Position numbers and translations under genes: made by a program. 64,000 nucleotides of DNA from Primula veris (Eukaryota > Streptophyta > Magnoliopsida > Ericales > Primulaceae), in contig OY821744.1 of the NCBI GenBank assembly GCA_963682055.1, positions 27,814,967 to 27,878,966 of the forward strand, given 5' to 3'. Positions 34,009 through 46,934 of this stretch are shown piece by piece (within the stretch, counting starts at the first letter, position 1; each line of letters starts with the position of its first letter). Under the pieces are notes generated by a model. It had not been told where the DNA came from, did not search any database, and was given only the letters and a program-made list of their open reading frames with translations.

Positions 34009-34881
34009 GTATTTTAAGTTCATGGTGGACTCATATGGACCAGCTTCATATAAATAATGTGATTGGTTTAATACAATACGTTTTGAGTGTGGTAAGAATT
34101 TCACTAAATACGCACTCAACATTATTTTGTACTTACGGAATTCTTTATTCTACTATCAACAATCTTTTAAAAGACATAAGGCGAGATTCATGTAGAAGAT
34201 GATTGTGAAGCATCTAATCCCGCTTAATCATCTCTAATCTATATAATCTCGTCTGATTTGTCAGGTTTTTAGGTTGCGCCTATCATCTAAGCTCTGCTTA
34301 ATTTTCGCTTAAACATATTTTTTAAAACAGTCATAACTATCAAGCAAGACAAGAGTGCTAAGAAAGAGGGAGTATTTACTATTAATGCATAATAAACAAA
34401 ACCGATGAAAACATTTTATACCAAACTTTTATTTTCACAAGCAAGTAAGAACCAACATTGCGAACCAAGGCTGAATTATTATACTACAAAGATAGAACAA
34501 AACACATTTTCATATTGGCCTACACATCATGTTATTATTTACAATAAAGATGCACCGATCTCTATCAGCACCGGGTTTTTTTGTCTGTTCTTCCACTTTC
34601 ATAAAGATTCCATTATTAGACAAAGACACCATACCATTCTCTTTATTCCAATTATTACTTTTATCAAACAATCGAGCGTCTACATAAATTTATGACCAAG
34701 ACGCCGTTATCACTAGAAAGAGAAGAAGTCGACACTATATAGAGGCTTAAATTTGTACATTTGAAAGATAGAAAACATTTATAAAAAAAAAAAAAAACCT
34801 TTTTATGTTATTGTGATTTTTTTTTTTTCCTTTTTAGTTTCTTTCCGATGAAAAATATTAAAGCCAAACTATAGGTCTAAT
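34009..34881. other. 3' flank of the conserved gene that follows
   Basis: No coding region is recognised. It should hold the 3' untranslated region of the minus-strand gene that ends at 34882. Confidence 0.4.
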
Positions 34882-37800
34882 TCAATATGTCCATTCTTGA
34901 GGGAGACATATCTCATGTGTCTTGTTTGTTGGATAACTTTGAGGTTGTGATTGTTGTTTTGGTTGTGTCGATTTCAGATCTGCAATAGAATTATGAAACG
35001 GGTTAATCACTAATTAATGTTATTGTATTTAAACTGGATAAATAATATCACATCATTAACACCTGATCATAAATTTAGTTTAAATAGAATGATCATTAAG
35101 AAAGTTTAAAATGAGTAAAACTAACACATAGCTGACAAGCTAGGCCTCTTCCTTGCGATTGTAGTACGTAACCATAAGTCTAAAACGGTGGCTTTGAAAG
35201 ATAAGATATAGGAATTAAATTATTTCATCACGACTCGCGAGTACAAGATACGCGATTTGTTCTAATATTGGTATGTTAGTCTAAACTAGAGTTATCAACT
35301 TCATTTACATCATTACATGGCAAAATTGAATGTGTACGCTTGCACCCATAAATAGGAAGCAAGTTATAGAAGTATTTATATGAAAATTTTATTTTATTTT
35401 TTTCTTAACCCGTGCTCCAATCATTTGAAGCCATATAATGATATAAGTGTCGATCCTCGACTACAGATTCAGCGAAAAGATAATTTCAATCTTAGCTCGC
35501 CCCATATATGGTATATGTATGTCGCTTTAAATGAATGAACAAACAAAAATGAACGTATGCTAATAATTTGACTTGCTTAAAAAATAACACAACATACTAT
35601 CTGCACGCTAACTTGGCAGGACATGATGTAGATACTCACTGTCATGCTAAATTCAAAATTCTTTTTCAAAACTTTTATTACTTAAACTATCTTATCATGT
35701 CTCAGGTTACATGAGAAGTCAGACAAGTCTAGATAATTCTTTAAGCGTAAATGTCAAGGCACCTATAGAAACTTCTGAACAATCACATAGGATAATGTAC
35801 AAGATTAGTAATTTCTTACCAATCTTCTTTTTTTATTTGTATAAAACTTCTAACCAGTCGTATAGGTATTAGGGGCCTTTCCACAAACTGCTTTCTTCTA
35901 TTATCTTTTGACATAAAAAAAAAAAAAAAAACTAATGATAAAGGGTTCATTATTGTCACTCTCAGTTGTTTGTTTTTAAATTAAAAGTCGACTACCTTCG
36001 AGTTTTTAACTGTAGCGAATTTAGTCGGCCATTTTAGAAGGGGTGAGGTATTAATATATTAGTATGATTTTCTAGACTACTAAAATCAAATGCTAACGAA
36101 AAACTAACTTCTTTCAGCCTACCATAAACCAACTTATTTATTAATAATTAGAAGTCGCTGTCAAACAAGGCCTTGGCTAGTTATCTTATCCCTTACACCA
36201 GATTTTTTTGTGGAGTAGAATTTAATTTGGACGATTGGGAAAACGAACATAAAAACATAGTATATGTGTAAGTACCGTATTGTGGCGGGTAACTTTTCAA
36301 ACCAACAGAGCCGTTGGATTGAGTCTGATTTTTCACTTTCTCAAAGTGAAGCTGTAGGGTATGCAATACTCTTGCAGGAATCAGAACCGTCGAACATCCT
36401 GATTAAATTTCAAAATTTCAAAATTAAAATTATTTGGCATAGCATATTTAATACTCCTATAACGTACAGTTCACAAGTTGCAGTTGTCACTTGGCAACTA
36501 GTTCCTTGTTCTTACCAACAAGTATGAAACTATAGCTGATAGTTAAATACTTTTCTTACTATCTTGAATAAGTGACCCAACTTTGATGGAGTATTAGTAT
36601 TAAATACTGAATGACATTATTGGCAGACACTTAACTACTGTAGTTACAAGAAACACAACTAGGTAATAATTCTTTTATGACTTTGATTTCATTAAATTTA
36701 TATAACTAGTGTACACTGTATATGCACTTCATATGTTTGTATTTATACTACTACTAGTCAAATTTCTTACTGTACTAGATGTCAACTTGATGAAATGAGT
36801 GGTCCTGATAGTCTAAAAGATTCCTCTTTGACTTTGTATCCAAGACTAGAGATTCTAGGCTAAGGTTGCCGGTCCTTTATTGGCTAACAAATATCCAATA
36901 AAAGATAAGAATCAGAATAAATGAATTTTGAGAAAATAGATTCCATTCAGTTTATCGTAAATTTAATTAGTTAACCAACAGTTCACTGACACAGACACAC
37001 AGTTTACATAGGTAGTAAGATGCACAATGGTATATATTCATACAAAAATAGTACTTCAAAATCTTTACTAGCTGCTTCTATTATCCAATACTCCTCCAAA
37101 ATTTCCAGATGGCAAGGTTCAAGTTTATTTTATCAGAACAACATGTACTAATATACTATTGTAAGTTGTAAATGTAACAATTAATAGTTTAATGGGCATT
37201 TGCAGTAGAGCAATATTGCTCAGGTCATCAAAGACTACACGCTGCTATATCTAATTTAAGGACAAAAAACATCATGACCCCTGTTGCCACTTTAATTACT
37301 TTCACAATTTTTTAAATTTCATACTATACTCTCCCAATATGTAGTAAGAAAGGAAAATATAGCAAACTCATTTCTTTGAGTAAGTTATATACTCTTATCC
37401 TTTTACTTGAAGAGGCTCTTAAAACACCCATACACAAATCTAACAAACAAAAAGGCACAACTTACCCAATTTTTTGCGGACTTCAGGGGGATTAGTGGCG
37501 GCACGTGGTAGAAAAACACCAGTTCCGCTAGTCTTTGTTTTTGGAGTGGGTCCTCCGAGGAAAACTGCTCTCATCCCGGACCTATAATTCATTTGTTTCG
37601 GTGATTGTATAGGCGGCCACACAGCTGGCCCTGACCCCAATATCCCGGTCTCTCTATTCACTTTGTTCGGTTTCTTTGATTCGGTTACCTTTGATGCTCC
37701 TTCTTTGCATTCTTTCACTTGGGTCTGTGTTGATGGTTTATTCTTCGCTTTGTACAACTAAAATTGTAATAATAATCGGTTTAGTATCTGGTTGCAGCTA

Positions 37801-40108
37801 AGAAATGAATAGATTTTTTAGTGTAATTCTAGTTTGAACATCTTTTCTTAATTAGGCCGGAAAAACATACAAGTTGATTAATCAGATAGACCGAATTAAT
37901 AGCAAAAACAGAGCTAAAGGCTAAAAAAATTGAAGTGTAACAAAGCCTTTTATAAGTAAATTTGAAAGGAGGTTACTGAAACAATTGCACTGTAGTTTGA
38001 AGTTATGCATATTAATATATTATTATAAAGAGACATAGGTGTATCAAAAAGAAGTATCGTTGCATTAGTGTTTCCAAATCGAAATTAGTAAATTTTGAAC
38101 TTCTAAAAGTGTTTTCCACCTAAGATTAGAATATTACTGCATAAAAAAGAAAGGTGTACCGTTTAGTGTTTGTATACTAACCAAAATTACAAGTATGTTG
38201 TTCCTATTGGTGAATGACTTTAAAATCTTACCATAGCTCTAAAAGAACACGATGTGTCAAACTATATTTAAGCTAACTCTATCTTGTTTCTTAATCAACT
38301 GTTATTTTTTTTTCCGATTTATATCAATAGTCACCCGTAGTTCCAATTATTTATACCCGGAAACAAAAAAAAAATTGTAAAAAAAGCATACGTTTATATT
38401 ACATTTTTTGAATTATATATCTTTAATATACCAGATAAACAATTAAATTCACAAAACTTATATTTACTTCAAAATCGCTTTCTTAAAAAGGTATTTACTA
38501 ACAAAATGATGAGATTATCGAATTTAGAAAAAATAATACTTATTTTAACATTTATTAGTAAAAAAAAACAATGTATAATTTGTCAAACTATTAGGTTCCC
38601 CTATAGCTAAAAATGTGCCAAATTCCTAACAATAACATAGTGCATTAAGCTGTTCTAAGAAGCATAACTGAATTGCTTTAGTTACTCACATGAATTTCTC
38701 GTTCTTGTTCATCAACAAAAGGTTGCAAATCATGTTGCGTGGTTAGAGTGACTGTGCATTCACTAGACACCTTCAAAAAGAGGAAATAATAAGCATTAGT
38801 TAGTACTCATTTACAATCATTATACATGGAGAATTATTAGTAGGGTACTTTTAATGTTGTATATTAAAGTTTCCAATAATAATTACTCCTATTAATTGCG
38901 TACATGAAACCACATATATATATACCTTGAGTTGCTTTCAATTTCATCATACTGTATTAACATTTTGACTGGCCCGCAATAACTGTTATTGGGCTCGCTA
39001 ATAAGTTGCAAAGGTATAAAACAAATATACTTCTTTATTGCAGTTGAAAAAGAATGACCAAAACCAAAATATATGTTCGTGTTAACTTACACGGCAAATA
39101 TTACACCCTGTAGGCTGAGTTTGGCCAATAATATTTAACATTTTTTTTTGCATTTCAAGTAAAACCAAAATTAATTTATACAGAAACATAATAAAGATTA
39201 TGATAAGTAATGAGAAAACTATAAATTAAAATGAAACAGTAATAATTAATGTTCTTTTTCAAACAAAAATGAAAAACTTATATCGCTGTAGTTTTTTTAG
39301 AGCAACCAATATTGAAATTTGAAAGGGAATATGATTTTTTAATAAATTACGTATCTAGTAATAGATGGCTATAACTATGTGCTGACGTCAGTGGCTCAAA
39401 CGTAGAAACTTTACTTTCTCACATAGTTTAGTTGAAAAATAAAGTATACCCAAATTAAAGTAAAATAATAATTACAGAAATATAGTATTAAGTACATACA
39501 TCTTAACATTCAATATTAATAAATGGGATAGCTCTGCCTTCTGAATAAATTACTTTAGCTTCTAGTAAGTAACTAATTATTACCAATGGACAAATTATGT
39601 GCTTGAGATTTGAGGCAAGTGGCTTAAAAACACAGAAATTTTAATTTTAACAACAAAAACGTGTATTGATTTCAGCCTTTTATTATTTCGCAGACTCAAA
39701 CATGTTTGGTCTAAGCAAAATATATCCAAATTAAACCAAAATATCACTGCCCTTCTATTTCAAGACAAAAACTGTACTACTCATAAACAAAATTATTACC
39801 CGCTTCTTAGTCCCAAACTCTTGAACGTCTTTTTCGTCGTCATCTTCTTCGAGCATGTAACTAGCCATCTGGCGAGTCAACTCCGCCATAAACTCGTTAT
39901 CATCTTCTTCCTCACTCTCGGTCTCAGTGGAGTTACCAAGCTCCGAACCAAAAGGCGAGCTCAAACCAGACCAAGAAGACCCAACTGGACTAAACATAGA
40001 CCCAACACCAGACCCGCTTCGACTATAAGACTTTGTAACACTTTCCGGAACCGAAATGGTGTCGTTTCGAAACGAGTTATCTTCTTCTTGTAAAAGAATC
40101 GTCGCCAT
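34882..40108 (-). CDS. conserved plant-specific protein of unknown function
   Basis: Five exons on the minus strand: 40108-39800, 38770-38690, 37757-37466, 36398-36276 and 34979-34882. All have GT/AG borders and the phases close exactly, giving 300 residues. The N-terminus (MATILLQEED) is Ser/Gly-rich, then acidic (ETESEEEDDNEF) with the motif AELTRQMASYMLEED. The middle is Lys/Gln-rich. The conserved core spans exons 3-4: MRAVFLGG...GTGVFLPRA...NPPEVRKK, then GCSTVLIPARVLHTLQLHF. The C-terminus ends HEICLPQEWTY. I recognise this as a plant-wide family found also in Arabidopsis, without an assigned biochemical role. There is no signal peptide or membrane segment, and no lesion. Each intron is about 0.9-1.3 kb and none holds a clear gene. 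Confidence 0.85.
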
Positions 40109-40162
40109 ATGCTTGTTTCAGTTATTTTGTACAATTTTAAAAGAGAGGGAAAGAGAAAGTGG

Positions 40163-40168
40163 TTTATA
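40163..40168 (-). promoter_or_regulatory. probable TATA box of the conserved plant gene
   Basis: TATAAA on the minus strand (context GAGTATAAACC), 55 bases upstream of the ATG at 40108, followed by a purine/pyrimidine-rich leader. Position and context fit a plant core promoter. Confidence 0.5.
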
Positions 40169-42441
40169 CTCTTTAGGGGAATTTTATTTAATTTGTGAAA
40201 CTCTAAAGTGTGGTTTATGGGCTTTTTAAGGGCTAAGCAGAAGAGATAAGGAACTGCTCCTATTAATTTTAGTAGTAATATTGTTTTATGTTTAAATTAC
40301 ATAAAGGCCCTTAAGTTATTGGGTTTGTTTGACAACTACAGAACATCCTATTTTTAAAGTACGCCTACTTGTTCTACTACTACTTTATTTACTCCTTAGT
40401 TAATTTATTCCACGAGCAAATGCCTAATTCAACTATTTTTTGTGTCTGTTAGTATTTTATTTTTAATTTTATGCTAATCAAGTGTGAATGCAAAAAATGT
40501 ACGTAAGCTAGAATAAAATTGCAAAACTTTTTATTTGTTTTTGTTTAGTATAATCTGCCTAATAATGTTTACAGACTTTTCTTCAAAAAAAAAAAAAAAT
40601 GTCTATACTTATACTTAAGCAATCTTTAACTCGTTCAATGCCCAATTTTTCAAATTTGCACTTTCGACCATACTCAGTCAAAACTGTCTAGTTCAATTCC
40701 TAATGAAAATAAAATCATATTAAAACCACGACTTAATTATGATAACATGTGATAATGAGTAAATGTTTGTGTTTTATTGTATCATCCGTGTTTACATTGC
40801 ATCGACTTTATAGACAAACGATTGGTTTTATAGTATATTTACCAAGTTCTTTATGGGTATTTCAATGGAATCTTTAACTTAAGTCTAAGATAATTATTAA
40901 ATTCCTAGTTTTGATATGAAAAAGTATCTTCCTTTTTTTCTATTCACCGCTTTCTTCGTTTATCCATATTTATTATCAATTTTTAAGTAGTCACTAAACA
41001 TTAAGAGAGGGGGTGATTTGTTTTCTTTAAAGTAAAGGGGTGTAATTCAAAAATAGTGCCCAAAGTGTATGATGCTTTTGTATAGGATATTTAGTAACGA
41101 TTACATTAATTTTAATGAAATATAGTAAAAATGCATATCATAAAAGAAATTGTTTTAACATTATTGAGGTTTATGGGGGCTCAGCGTGTCATGTGACCAC
41201 TTGCCACTTAATTTCCCCGGCTCATAACCAAAACATAGCTACAGTATTAATAATATGGGAACTGTCCAAATAACGTAGAAGTTGAACCAAGATCTAAAGG
41301 TATTTTGGAGAAAAGGTGCCTCTGATAGCAACTCTGTCATGCATTTTCTCAAATTTGGAGATATTCAGAATTTCGATGACAATATGTGGACCAAATGGAA
41401 CTTTAAAAACAATTATATTTGGTTTATTTGTTGTGATCAACCCAATAAATAAGTGTAGGGTAAAAAATATAATTTAGGAAGTGAAGTGTGGGGTTGGAAT
41501 TTAGTAGTTGTATCCGTTGCATTTGTCCATCTACTCAACTATGAACTCAACTGCCATTTGTTAAGGATCTCACAAATGGATCTGGTTAAAGGTTGTTTGG
41601 ATTCTCACCAAGATTGTTGACCGGGAGTGGTAATTTATGCTCCTAGTTAGGACTACCATCAACTAAAAAAGACTAGCTTAATTGGGCACATGCCAAACGC
41701 ACCCTCATTTGTCACACATTGTTGTCACCCGTTAGGGACATTTGGACTTAATTCATGCTGAATTTGTTTGTTTTCCCGCGGCCGGTTTAATAAATAGTAA
41801 CCGTTTTGTTTGGATACGGGATTGTGCCTCGCAAACGTTGTGTTTGTGTTTGATAACATTTGTTCCTTCTTCGTTGCAAGAACGAATCATTTTTTTGTAT
41901 ACAGTTTGGTCTATGGAAGCGGCTTTTAATTCAATATTTAATCTTAGTAGTACTTGGTTAGCTGATTAATTTAACTCTTACGTATTTTTGGCCCTTTGAT
42001 ATGGAATTAAAACTTTCAGTCACATTTATAACGTTTAGTTCACACTAAAATATTTACACTAGTTGTTGTAGTGGAAGTTCGGCTACAAATTTTGTCAGTA
42101 AGTTGTGAAGCTGGGGACTAGAAGTTAACTTCAACTGTGGCTATGAACGTGTTGACATGTTGGACAGGAACATGAGTACATATATACATTCGTGAACTCT
42201 ATGAAATTGATAAGATATCATAATTAGAAGGACTTCAAATAATTTAAATATTCGTGCCTTGTTGTCTCATGCATTTGGTAGGGGATACAAAATGATCGAT
42301 GAAGAAAAGGATAATGAAAAAGTTAAAATTTCGGCTGAACTCTTAAATTGCAGAAAATAGTAATTATATTGTTGTTGCATACATTCAAGAAACGATTTAG
42401 ATGTGATGTCACTTTTTTTTTTTTCGGAAAAGCACTACTGA
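40169..42441. other. intergenic stretch
   Basis: No gene or transposon end is supported. The 75-codon open stretch at 41742-41969 has no recognised domain. Confidence 0.4.
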
Positions 42442-42692
42442 CAAGTAAAGATGGCAGAAATTCGGGTTTCAACCCGACTTGATCAGTTGCGGGTTAGGTA
42501 AAAGTGCAACTTTATTTAGGTCGGATTGGGTCAATTTGTATTTTTGTGCAACTTTACCCAAATATACTAACTTTTAATTCTTTACCTCTTTGTCTCTCAC
42601 ATACAATACAATGATAAATAGTTAAATCAACAATCCTCCAATCCATGGCCACCACGTATATTTTACTTCTCTCTCTACTTCCTTAATTTTAT

Positions 42693-42895
42693 TGTATGAT
42701 ATTATTGGTCATGTTGGGTCTTACTCTATGTCTATCTTGATTTTTCCTATCATATGTAATTGTACCATTTATTATATAAATAGAGTTATGAGGTCTTTTT
42801 ATGTATCTTTCTATACTTATCAATAAATAAAATCCGTTTTGTTCTCTCTATATATCTCCTATATAATCTATACTGAGTTAATAAAACTTACAAAA
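42693..42895 (+). repeat. 5' LTR of TRIM-like element
   Basis: About 203 bases, ending TTACAAAA directly before the primer site. Its start is approximate because the terminal TG region has diverged from the 3' copy. Confidence 0.65.
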
Positions 42896-43026
42896 CGTTA
42901 TCAGCACGAGCAAACATCGAGTTTCTCCCACTGAGTTTACCTTGACCAGGTTTTAATGAGACACATACAATCACAACTATCGTAGTTCATCTAAGTTATC
43001 TTAAGATATTTTATGTTCAAAATAAA

Positions 43027-43195
43027 TACTCGCACCCTACTGCGTGCAAGTGAGAAAGAGTATACTGACGTATGTTTAGTTCTTAGTAGAATTACCGCAC
43101 CTTGTTGTGTGCAAATAAGTGAGAGCATCCCGATGTATGATTAGATGAATCTTCACACCCTGTCGTGTGCAGGTGAGGGGAGCATCTTGTTGTAT
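43027..43195 (+). repeat. three tandem hairpin units inside the TRIM-like element
   Basis: Units of 56-66 bases each contain a short inverted repeat followed by CAA/CAG-TGAG: GCAC-CCTACTGC-GTGC (43032), GCAC-CTTGTTGT-GTGC (43098) and CACAC-CCTGTC-GTGTG (43154). Units end in GTATGT/GTATAC-like sequence. Confidence 0.65.
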
Positions 43196-43703
43196 ACTTG
43201 TGTACTCTTTTTATCATTAGTCCAGTGTTTTTTCCAACTGAGTTTTCTTTGACAAAGTTTTTAGGGAGACACGTTCTCATTATCTCACTTAAGATTGCCG
43301 AAATCAGGGATAGTATCATGTCGTATATTTCTTACCACTGTGTACTTTTTTGTCATTCGATTAGAGTTTTTTCCCACTAGTTTTACTCTAGCAAGGTTTT
43401 GATGAGTCACCTGTTTCGTGGTTGATCATCTACTACTATCACTGTTGCACTATTTTTTCTTCGATCATATATTTTTTCATTGGGTTTGTTCTGGCAATAT
43501 TTTGATAAGACACATTGTTTTATGTTTAGTTAGTTACATGAAATTTCGGCATATATTATTCTGCTACACAGTTTGTCCTAGATACGAGTTTTGTCTCATA
43601 CTGGGTTTTTCGGTCCTAAGGTTTTTTGTGTTTAGCACTGCGAATGAACTCAACTCAGATCGACTGCATGAAGACGAAAAAATCAAGACGTCCAAATGGG
43701 GAG

Positions 43704-43930
43704 TGTTGTGAAATATTATTGAGCATCTTAAGTCTTACAGCTGTATGAGTTTTTACTTGGGTCTATCATGTGCTTTCCTATCATGTGTAACATTACCCTC
43801 TATTATATAAATAAAATTATGGGGTTTCTTGATTTATCTCTCTACACTTATCAATGAATAAAACATCCGTTTTGTTGTCTCTCTTTATATCTCCTATATA
43901 ATTTATACTGATATAATAAGACTCATAACA
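43704..43930 (+). repeat. 3' LTR of TRIM-like element
   Basis: Begins TGTTGTGAAATATT after the polypurine tract and ends CTCATAACA. A TATATAAAT promoter motif lies in the middle, as in the 5' copy. Confidence 0.75.
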
Positions 43931-44587
43931 AGTTTTAATTTAATTTCAATTTTTCTCTACAAGTGCTAAATTTGAACAAAATCACTTTATATGAAAGAAC
44001 ATGATAAATAAACTGACATTTAGTACTAAATATAGAAGTTTACAATTAGGATAGATATAAAATTTCAGAATTTATATTTACGATTATTACTACTGTGCAA
44101 TTAATTTCCAAAATTCTATAGAAAGACGTCATTAATACATAGTCAAATAATTAGCTAATTTAGGAAATATAAAACGTGTAATTTATATCATTAATAAACA
44201 AATAATAGCTAATTATGGTTAAATCATTAACATGATACTTTTTACCTTTTATGAAAAGAATTGAATTGTATTAAACTCCACCCCAAATTGATTATTATAC
44301 TTTTATACATATATTTGCTAAATCTAGATACAATGAAAAAACCGTTAAAAAAATAGAAAATAAAATTTCGTGTCGAGTACATTCGGGTCGGGTTGGGTTT
44401 TGAAGAACCCGGCCTAATTACCATCCCTACTGAAAACTATAGACATGAATAGAAAAACATAACTCGGATTTTTGACTTTAGGGTGTTAAGATGAAATACA
44501 GCCGACATAAATATTATGGCACGGACAAGAATTCTCATGTCACGTAGCTGAAATTTTAGTTTATTTTAGGAGGGGGGAGGGGTGGAT

Positions 44588-44870
44588 GTTTAGTTAAGTT
44601 TTACCAATTTGAGTCACGGTCTATTATTATTTTTTGTCCAATTAGGAAACTAGTGTTAGACACTATAATGGAGTTGCAGTCACGGTCTCTCACTTATCGC
44701 ATAATGTGCAATTCTATCAACATCTGTCAATAATAGATCACTAATTGTGAAATAAAATGAGTGCAATTTCATGAATAAACATTATGAAATTGAACAATGG
44801 TTGGATGAAAAATGATAGTCTAAGATACGAATTAATAAAACTTAAAAGTTAAGTAGAAAAATGATAATTA
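44588..44870. mobile_element. degraded foldback MITE, relative of the one at 55525
   Basis: Shares AAGTTTTACCAATTTG, the TTTTTGTCC segment, GTTGCAGTCAC and the TAATAAAACTTAAA-type right arm, in the same order, with the element in the RAB leader intron. The terminal arms are too eroded to set exact ends. Confidence 0.5.
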
Positions 44871-45338
44871 TATGGTTTTATCTCGATCCTCACATACTTG
44901 TATTAATACTTGTCTTGTCACACCTCAACATCTCCCACTCTATAAAAAGGTTGAAACCTTGGTATTTGATACACCTCTAACACTACAGAAAACTAGGTGA
45001 ATAAATTGGAACCTGATATCATTTTAAAATAATTATTAGGTTGTAGTACGACTTATATTTTTTATTAGCATAAGATACAATTTTCAAACTTTTTAATTTG
45101 ATTTTGGTACCACATACCATAAATATAAAAACAGTCAAAATTCTTTTTTGTGATATTAACCCAAAACACACACTCTCTCTAAATCAGCTCTCAAAACACG
45201 CCACCACCGCTCCAATAAACTTCGTCGCTGCGATAACTTTTTGTCCGTAATTTGACCGGAGAAGACGATGCTCCTCCTATGTACATCTCTCTATATCTAT
45301 CTATATACATATATATATATATATTAATATATATAAAC

Positions 45339-45455
45339 TCGCCGCCACTGTGCAGCAGCTCCGGCGAACCGATCATGACGGCGAACAGACCACGACGACG
45401 ACATATATCTATATCTATATCTCTATGTATATGTATATATATCTCTATGTATATG

Positions 45456-45504
<49 letters not shown>

Positions 45505-45596
45505 ATATATGCAGATTTAGCCTTTATCTCTGTCGTCGGATATGAGCATAGTGGCGGCGGTGGGGCTAATCCCTAGCTGCTGCACAGTGGCGGCGA
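45339..45596. repeat. perfect 22-base inverted repeat around a microsatellite
   Basis: GC-rich arms at 45339-45360 and 45575-45596 are exact reverse complements over 22 bases. Between them are TATC/GTATA microsatellites (about 45405-45505) and short GC-rich patches. The surrounding DNA is AT-rich, so the arms stand out. Confidence 0.85.
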
Positions 45597-45699
45597 CAGG
45601 TTTTATTGAAAACTCTAAACTGTTAATTTATCTAGGGACTAAACTGTAAATTAGACCATGGATTGAATGATGTTAATAAACCAGCAAGTCAAATTGTAA

Positions 45700-46480
45700 A
45701 TTAGGCCATGGACTAAATAGTTTAAAGTTAATTAGACTGTTCACTATATTAGATTGTCTGCTTTCCTATTTGTATTTTGTATTAAATTTTTAAAATTTTG
45801 TATTAGATTGTCAAAAAAATTGTATTAGATTATCAAAATTTTTATATCAAATTACCAAAAAAATTGTATCAGATTTTCTATTAGATCGTCAAAAAAATTA
45901 CATTAGATTGTCAAAATTTTGTATTAGATTGTCTAAAAAATATACTAGATTTTCATTTTTTTTTTGTATTTAATTACCCAAAAACTTGAATTATATTTAA
46001 AAAAAAAATTGTATTAGATTGTCAAAAAAATTGTATTAGATTGTCAAAAAAATTGTATTAGATCGTCAAAAAAATTACATTAGATTGTCAATTTTTTTGT
46101 ATTAGATTGTCAATTTTTTTTTGTTTTAAATTGCCGAAAAAATTAAATTATATTAGATTGTCAAAAATTTGTATTAGATTGTCATAAAAATTGTATTATA
46201 TTTTATATTTATTGTCAAAAATTTGTGTTAGATTGTCGAGAATTTGCAATATATTTTCAAAAAAATTGTATTAGATTGTCAAAAATTTTATATACGATTG
46301 TCTATTAGATTGTCAAATAAATTATATTAGATTTTCAAAAAAATTGCATTAGTTTACAAAAAAACAAAAGTATTAGATTGTCAAAAAATGTGTATTATAT
46401 TCTCACAAAAATTAGATTACATTGTCAAAAAAAATTATATTAGATTGTCAAAAAAAATATTTGTTTTTTAAAATTTTTGT
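45700..46480. repeat. minisatellite with unit near TTGTATTAGATTGTCAAAAA
   Basis: About thirty imperfect copies of a roughly 20-23-base unit, grading into A/T-rich homopolymer DNA up to about 46740. Non-coding. Confidence 0.85.
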
Positions 46481-46934
46481 AAATTTTTTTTTTTTGGATT
46501 TTTAAAGAATGTTGTGGATTTTTAAATAATGTTTTGAATTTTTTTTAATTTTTTTCGGAATTTTAATATTTTTTTTAGTATTTTTTATTTTTCCAGAATT
46601 GTAATAAATTTTGTAAGAGATTGTTAAAAAAATATTTTTTGTTTTTTTTGGATTTTTGTAAAAAAAATTATTTTTTGTTTTTATATAATTTTTAAATTTT
46701 TTTCTAGTTTTTTTAGTTTTTTTTTTTAAAAAAAAAATTTGTCAACTCAGGAATCTAGCGGTCAACGCCGAAAACTGATCAATGGTCTTGGTCAAAGTTT
46801 TATTGGGCCAACTGTGTTGAACTTATATGTATTAGAAATAGTTACTAATTTGCAATAAATAGTTTGTAAGTGGTACTAACTCTTAAATATATAGTTTCAA
46901 AGGTTAGCTATCACAAATTCACTCTCAATTAAGA

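Larger units (their letters stand above)
42693..43930 (+). mobile_element. miniature non-coding LTR element (copia-type, TRIM-like)
   Basis: Two related LTRs (42693-42895 and 43704-43930) flank an internal region of about 0.8 kb with no protein. A copia-type primer site CGTTATCAGCACGAG follows the first LTR, and AAATGGGGAG (polypurine tract) precedes TGTTGTGAAAT of the second. The LTRs share TATTATATAAAT and the CCGTTTTGTT...TATATCTCCTATATAAT stretch but have diverged considerably, so it is an old insertion. It must have moved with another element's proteins. Confidence 0.75.
42442..44432. mobile_element. possible hAT-like element with a nested LTR element
   Basis: The left end (CAAGTAAAGATGGCAG, then TTCGGGTTTC) and the right end read inward (CAGTAGGGATGGTAATTA, then CCGGGTTC) are imperfect inverted repeats of the CAGGGATGGCAAT-type common to plant hAT elements, with GGGTCGGGTTGGGT-like subterminal sequence at the right. 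The 8-base target duplication is not recognisable, so the element is old. The miniature LTR element at 42693-43930 is nested inside it. Confidence 0.45.

Noticed and set aside
36264..36527. 87-codon open stretch on the plus strand
   Set aside because: It is antisense to exon 4 of the conserved plant gene, where the minus-strand phase and splice sites fit exactly.
41742..41969. 75-codon open stretch
   Set aside because: Some gene-like composition, but no domain, splice context or recognisable relative.
43027..43195. Tandem hairpins considered as tRNA-like genes
   Set aside because: Stems are only 4-5 bases and there is no cloverleaf or A/B box promoter.
45252..45545. 97-codon open stretch
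   Set aside because: It encodes a Tyr/Ile repeat and is simply a translated TATC/GTATA microsatellite.
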